From NCBI GenBank assembly GCA_910579515.1, contig CAJTUV010000021.1, positions 1 through 35,824 on the forward strand: a DNA stretch of 35,824 nucleotides, read 5' to 3'. This stretch comes from an uncultured Hungatella sp. Lineage in GTDB: Bacteria > Bacillota > Clostridia > Lachnospirales > Lachnospiraceae. How positions within the stretch are numbered: position 1 is the first letter of the stretch; each line of letters starts with the position of its first letter. A program made the translations under genes and the position numbers. This document shows, in pieces, positions 32,824 through 35,824 of this stretch. The notes under the pieces were generated by a model. The model searched no databases and was not told the origin of the DNA. It saw only the letters and a list, made by a program, of their open reading frames with translations.

Positions 32824-35454
32824 ATGGCAAAGCAGGAAACAAACACCGTACCAGAAATTATTGACAGTGTGGAAGCATTGACTGCCAAGATGAAGGCAAT
32901 GCGCAAAGCACAGAGAGAGTTCGCTTCTTTTACCCAGGAACAGGTAGACAAAATTTTTTATGAAGCGGCAAAGGCTGCTAACCAGCAGAGGATTCCTCTG
33001 GCCAAAATGGCTGTTGCAGAGACAGGCATGGGAGTGGTAGAGGATAAAGTAATTAAGAATAACTATGCGGCAGAGTATATTTATAATGCTTATAAGGATA
33101 CCAAGACCTGTGGTGTGGTAGAGGAGGATAAGGCTTATGGAATCAAGAAAATTGCAGAGCCTATCGGTTTGATTGCGGCTGTAATTCCTACTACCAATCC
33201 AACCTCCACCGCTATTTTTAAGACTTTGATTGCTTTAAAAACCAGAAATGCAATCATCATCTCCCCTCATCCAAGGGCAAAGAACTGTACCATTGCCGCG
33301 GCAAAGCTGGTTCTGGAAGCGGCTGTGAAGGCGGGAGCGCCTGAGGGAATCATTGGATGGATCGACGTGCCTTCTCTGGAACTGACCCAAGAGGTTATGA
33401 AAAACTCCGACACCATTTTAGCTACCGGCGGTCCCGGCATGGTATTGGCGGCATATTCTTCTGGCAAACCGGCTCTTGGCGTAGGCGCGGGCAATACACC
33501 GGTAATTATTGACGACACAGCGGATATCAAGATGGCCGTCAGCTCGATTATTCATTCCAAAACCTTTGACAATGGTATGATCTGTGCTTCTGAGCAGTCT
33601 GTGACCGTTATGGAGCCGGTATATGACCAGGTGAAAAAGGAGTTTGAGGACAGAGGCTGCTACTTCTTAAAGGGCGAGGAGCTAAATAAGGTCCGCAAGA
33701 CAATTTTGATAAATGGTGCTCTGAATGCAAAGATTGTTGGACAGAGCGCATATAAGATCGGGCAGCTGGCAGGAATTGAGGTTCCGCAGAACGCAAAGAT
33801 TCTGATCGGCGAGGTGGAATCTGTGGATATTTCTGAAGAGTTTGCTCATGAGAAACTTTCTCCTGTATTGGCAATGTACAAGGCAAAAACCTTTGACGAG
33901 GCTGTTAAAAAGGCAGAGAGACTGGTGGCAGACGGCGGCTATGGACATACGGCTTCTCTGTACATTGACGTAAGAGAAGAGGAGAAGATGGAGAAACACG
34001 CGGCTGCCATGAAGACGTGCCGTATTGTGGTGAACACGCCTTCCTCCCACGGCGGAATCGGTGATCTGTACAACTTTAAGCTTTCTCCATCTCTGACTCT
34101 GGGCTGCGGAAGCTGGGGCGGCAACTCAGTATCCGAAAACGTAGGGGTAAAGCATCTGCTGAATATTAAGACCGTAGCCGAGAGGAGAGAGAATATGCTT
34201 TGGTTCCGCGCACCTGAGAAGGTATACTTTAAGAAGGGATGTATGCCGGTTGCATTAGAAGAGTTAAAACATGTTTTGGGCAAGAAGAGAGCCTTTATTG
34301 TAACAGACTCCTTCCTGTACATGAACGGTTATACAAAACCGATTACGGATAAATTAGACGAGATGGGAATTGTGTATCAGTGCTTCTCAAACGTTCAGCC
34401 TGACCCAACGTTAGCGAATGCCCAGGAGGGCGCAAAGGCTATGACTGCTTTCCAGCCAGACGTGATTATCGCATTAGGCGGCGGTTCTGCTATGGACGCA
34501 GGAAAGATTATGTGGGTAATGTACGAGCATCCTGAGGTAGATTTCCAGGATATGGCTATGCGCTTTATTGATATCCGCAAGAGAGTTTACACTTTCCCCA
34601 AGATGGGAGAAAAGGCTTATTTTGTGGCAATCCCAACCTCTTCCGGTACTGGTTCTGAGGTAACGCCATTTGCAGTTATCACAGATCAGGAAACCGGCGT
34701 AAAATATCCGCTTGCCGATTATCAGCTCCTGCCAAATATGGCGATTGTGGATACTGACAATATGATGAGCCAGCCAAAAGGTTTGACCAGCGCTTCTGGT
34801 GTTGATGTTCTGACCCATGCATTAGAGGCATATGCTTCTGTTATGGCCACAGATTATACAGATGGTCTTGCATTAAAAGCTATGAAAAATGTTTTCGAAT
34901 ACCTTCCAATCTGTTATAATGAAGGCAGCAATGTAGACGCTCGTCAGAAGATGGCCGACGCCTCCTGTCTGGCAGGTATGGCATTCGCCAATGCTTTCCT
35001 GGGAGTATGCCACTCTATGGCTCACAAGCTGGGAGCTTTCCATCATCTCCCACACGGCATTGCCAACGCGTTGTTAATCTCTTTGGTAGTAGAATTTAAC
35101 GCAGCAGAGTGTCCGACAAAGATGGGAACCTTCTCACAGTATCAGTATCCCCATACCCGTGCAAGATATGCAGAATGCGCTCGGTTTGTAGGCATAGAGG
35201 CAAAAGACGACGATGAGGCTGTGAAGAAATTAATTGAGAAGATTGAGGAGTTAAAGGCAGCCGTAGGGGTGAAGAAGACCATTGCAGAGTACGGCGTGGA
35301 TGAGAAATATTTCTTAGACACTTTGGATGAAATGGTAGAGCAGGCCTTTGACGACCAGTGTACAGGAGCCAACCCAAGATATCCGCTGATGAGCGAAATT
35401 AAAGAGATGTATCTGAAGGCGTACTATGGCGACGCATTCAGCAGTGCGAAATAA
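32824..35454 (+). CDS. adhE: Bifunctional acetaldehyde-CoA/alcohol dehydrogenase
   Basis: It reduces acetyl-CoA to acetaldehyde and then to ethanol with two NADH, regenerating NAD+ during fermentation; the family assembles into spirosomes. The 876-residue protein has an aldehyde dehydrogenase half (1-about 445) with catalytic Cys254 in NGMICASEQ. An iron-dependent alcohol dehydrogenase half (about 455-870) has GGGSAMDAGK (552-561) and candidate iron ligands D661, H665, H730 and H744. TGGAGG precedes ATG 32824. It is a single-gene unit under the promoter and Rex-like site at 32740-32768. Its stop codon lies inside the first unit of the repeat array that follows. Confidence 0.97.
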   Translation: MAKQETNTVPEIIDSVEALTAKMKAMRKAQREFASFTQEQVDKIFYEAAKAANQQRIPLAKMAVAETGMGVVEDKVIKNNYAAEYIYNAYKDTKTCGVVEEDKAYGIKKIAEPIGLIAAVIPTTNPTSTAIFKTLIALKTRNAIIISPHPRAKNCTIAAAKLVLEAAVKAGAPEGIIGWIDVPSLELTQEVMKNSDTILATGGPGMVLAAYSSGKPALGVGAGNTPVIIDDTADIKMAVSSIIHSKTFDNGMICASEQSVTVMEPVYDQVKKEFEDRGCYFLKGEELNKVRKTILINGALNAKIVGQSAYKIGQLAGIEVPQNAKILIGEVESVDISEEFAHEKLSPVLAMYKAKTFDEAVKKAERLVADGGYGHTASLYIDVREEEKMEKHAAAMKTCRIVVNTPSSHGGIGDLYNFKLSPSLTLGCGSWGGNSVSENVGVKHLLNIKTVAERRENMLWFRAPEKVYFKKGCMPVALEELKHVLGKKRAFIVTDSFLYMNGYTKPITDKLDEMGIVYQCFSNVQPDPTLANAQEGAKAMTAFQPDVIIALGGGSAMDAGKIMWVMYEHPEVDFQDMAMRFIDIRKRVYTFPKMGEKAYFVAIPTSSGTGSEVTPFAVITDQETGVKYPLADYQLLPNMAIVDTDNMMSQPKGLTSASGVDVLTHALEAYASVMATDYTDGLALKAMKNVFEYLPICYNEGSNVDARQKMADASCLAGMAFANAFLGVCHSMAHKLGAFHHLPHGIANALLISLVVEFNAAECPTKMGTFSQYQYPHTRARYAECARFVGIEAKDDDEAVKKLIEKIEELKAAVGVKKTIAEYGVDEKYFLDTLDEMVEQAFDDQCTGANPRYPLMSEIKEMYLKAYYGDAFSSAK

Positions 35455-35824
35455 GACAGATAAGAAGCTGCGTTGTGCTTGCACAAAAGCAGATTCTAAT
35501 CGGGCTTATTTCATAGGGCGCAAGCCCTCCACTGAGATGAAGCAAAGCGTAATCGAAGTGGAGCACTGCTGTAGGGATGAAATAGGACAGAAGTGAAGCA
35601 GCGTTGTGCTTGCACAAAAGCAGATTCTAATCGGGCTTATTTCATAGGGCGTAAGCCCTCCACTGAGATGAAGCAAAGCGTAATCGAAGTGGAGCACTGC
35701 TGCAGGGATGAAATAGGACAGAAGTGAAGCAGCGTTGTGCATGCACAAAAGCAGATTCAAATCAGGCTTATTTCATAGGGCGTAAGCCCTCCACTGAGAT
35801 GAAGCAAAGCGTAATCGAAGGAGC
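35448..35824. repeat. 131-bp tandem repeat array, three copies
   Basis: Copies start at 35448, 35579 and 35710, with the third cut by the window edge and carrying a 2-bp deletion near its end. The exact 131-bp period is visible over the whole unit. Each unit has hairpins TTGTGC-NT-GCACAA, AGGGC-GNAA-GCCCT and TCCACT/AGTGGA, the last two inside an outer TATTTCAT/ATGAAATA stem (35507-35584 in copy 1). Differences between copies fall in loops (GCAA or GTAA, both GNRA tetraloops; TT or AT), so the stems are kept. The first unit begins in the last codons of adhE. The minus-strand reading frame across it is a by-product of the repeat. Confidence 0.85.

Noticed and set aside
35506..35760. 84-residue minus-strand frame across the repeats
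   Set aside because: It is the 131-bp repeat read twice in one frame. Its internal peptide repeat simply mirrors the DNA repeat.
35448..35824. CRISPR array
   Set aside because: The whole 131-bp unit is repeated, with no short repeats separated by unique spacers and no cas gene nearby.

Overview
The window looks like chromosomal DNA from a spore-forming, fermentative Firmicute of the Clostridia, most likely a Lachnospiraceae gut anaerobe. This is an inference from gene content: a GerA/SpoVAF-type germination protein, CIRCE-controlled groES-groEL, a bacterial GlnRS, the bifunctional AdhE, DUF6106-like and COG4586/DUF990-type ABC genes, and strong AGGAGG ribosome binding sites almost everywhere. 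No rRNA, tRNA, CRISPR array, insertion sequence or phage gene was recognised.

Layout. 1-509 is AT-rich and gene-poor; it leads into an apparently 5'-truncated cytidylyltransferase-like gene (510-1181). A solitary AAA-ATPase/PD-(D/E)XK gene follows. glnS (3000-4673) is trailed by a MocR-type regulator. A small membrane-anchored acidic protein (minus strand) precedes the CIRCE-groES-groEL heat-shock operon, then a DUF6106-like membrane protein, guaB, a TIM-barrel sugar isomerase and an acyltransferase-3 membrane protein. A SpoVAF-like gene converges on the acyltransferase gene. After a 509-bp structured intergenic region come pncB and a three-gene ABC exporter operon on the minus strand. That operon diverges from a Crp/Fnr regulator, which converges on trxA.

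The most interesting stretch is 20057-22343. A 15-bp perfect TGTGA-N5-TCACA operator sits about 41 bp upstream of the predicted trxA start. Beside it, a consensus promoter (TTGACA-N17-TATAAT) drives a leader of about 325 nt. The leader holds a 12-codon ORF with its own Shine-Dalgarno, mutually exclusive hairpins and an intrinsic terminator, and it precedes a MutS2-like ATPase that lacks the Smr nuclease domain. This has the architecture of a translation-coupled attenuator, although a free-standing 6S-like RNA is an alternative reading.

The rest holds a lipoprotein and a secreted protein (divergent), a CUT1-type carbohydrate ABC importer operon on the minus strand (ATPase, two permeases, and last a binding protein with an unusual C-terminal membrane anchor), a P-loop kinase/YitT pair, a large membrane-anchored TPR protein, and adhE with a Rex-like operator over its -35 box. 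The window ends in a 131-bp tandem repeat (three copies) that begins at the adhE stop codon and is predicted to fold into GNRA-capped hairpins.

Together the genes are mostly housekeeping: translation, chaperones, purine and NAD synthesis, redox balance and fermentation. Regulatory DNA and RNA around them hold most of the novelty.
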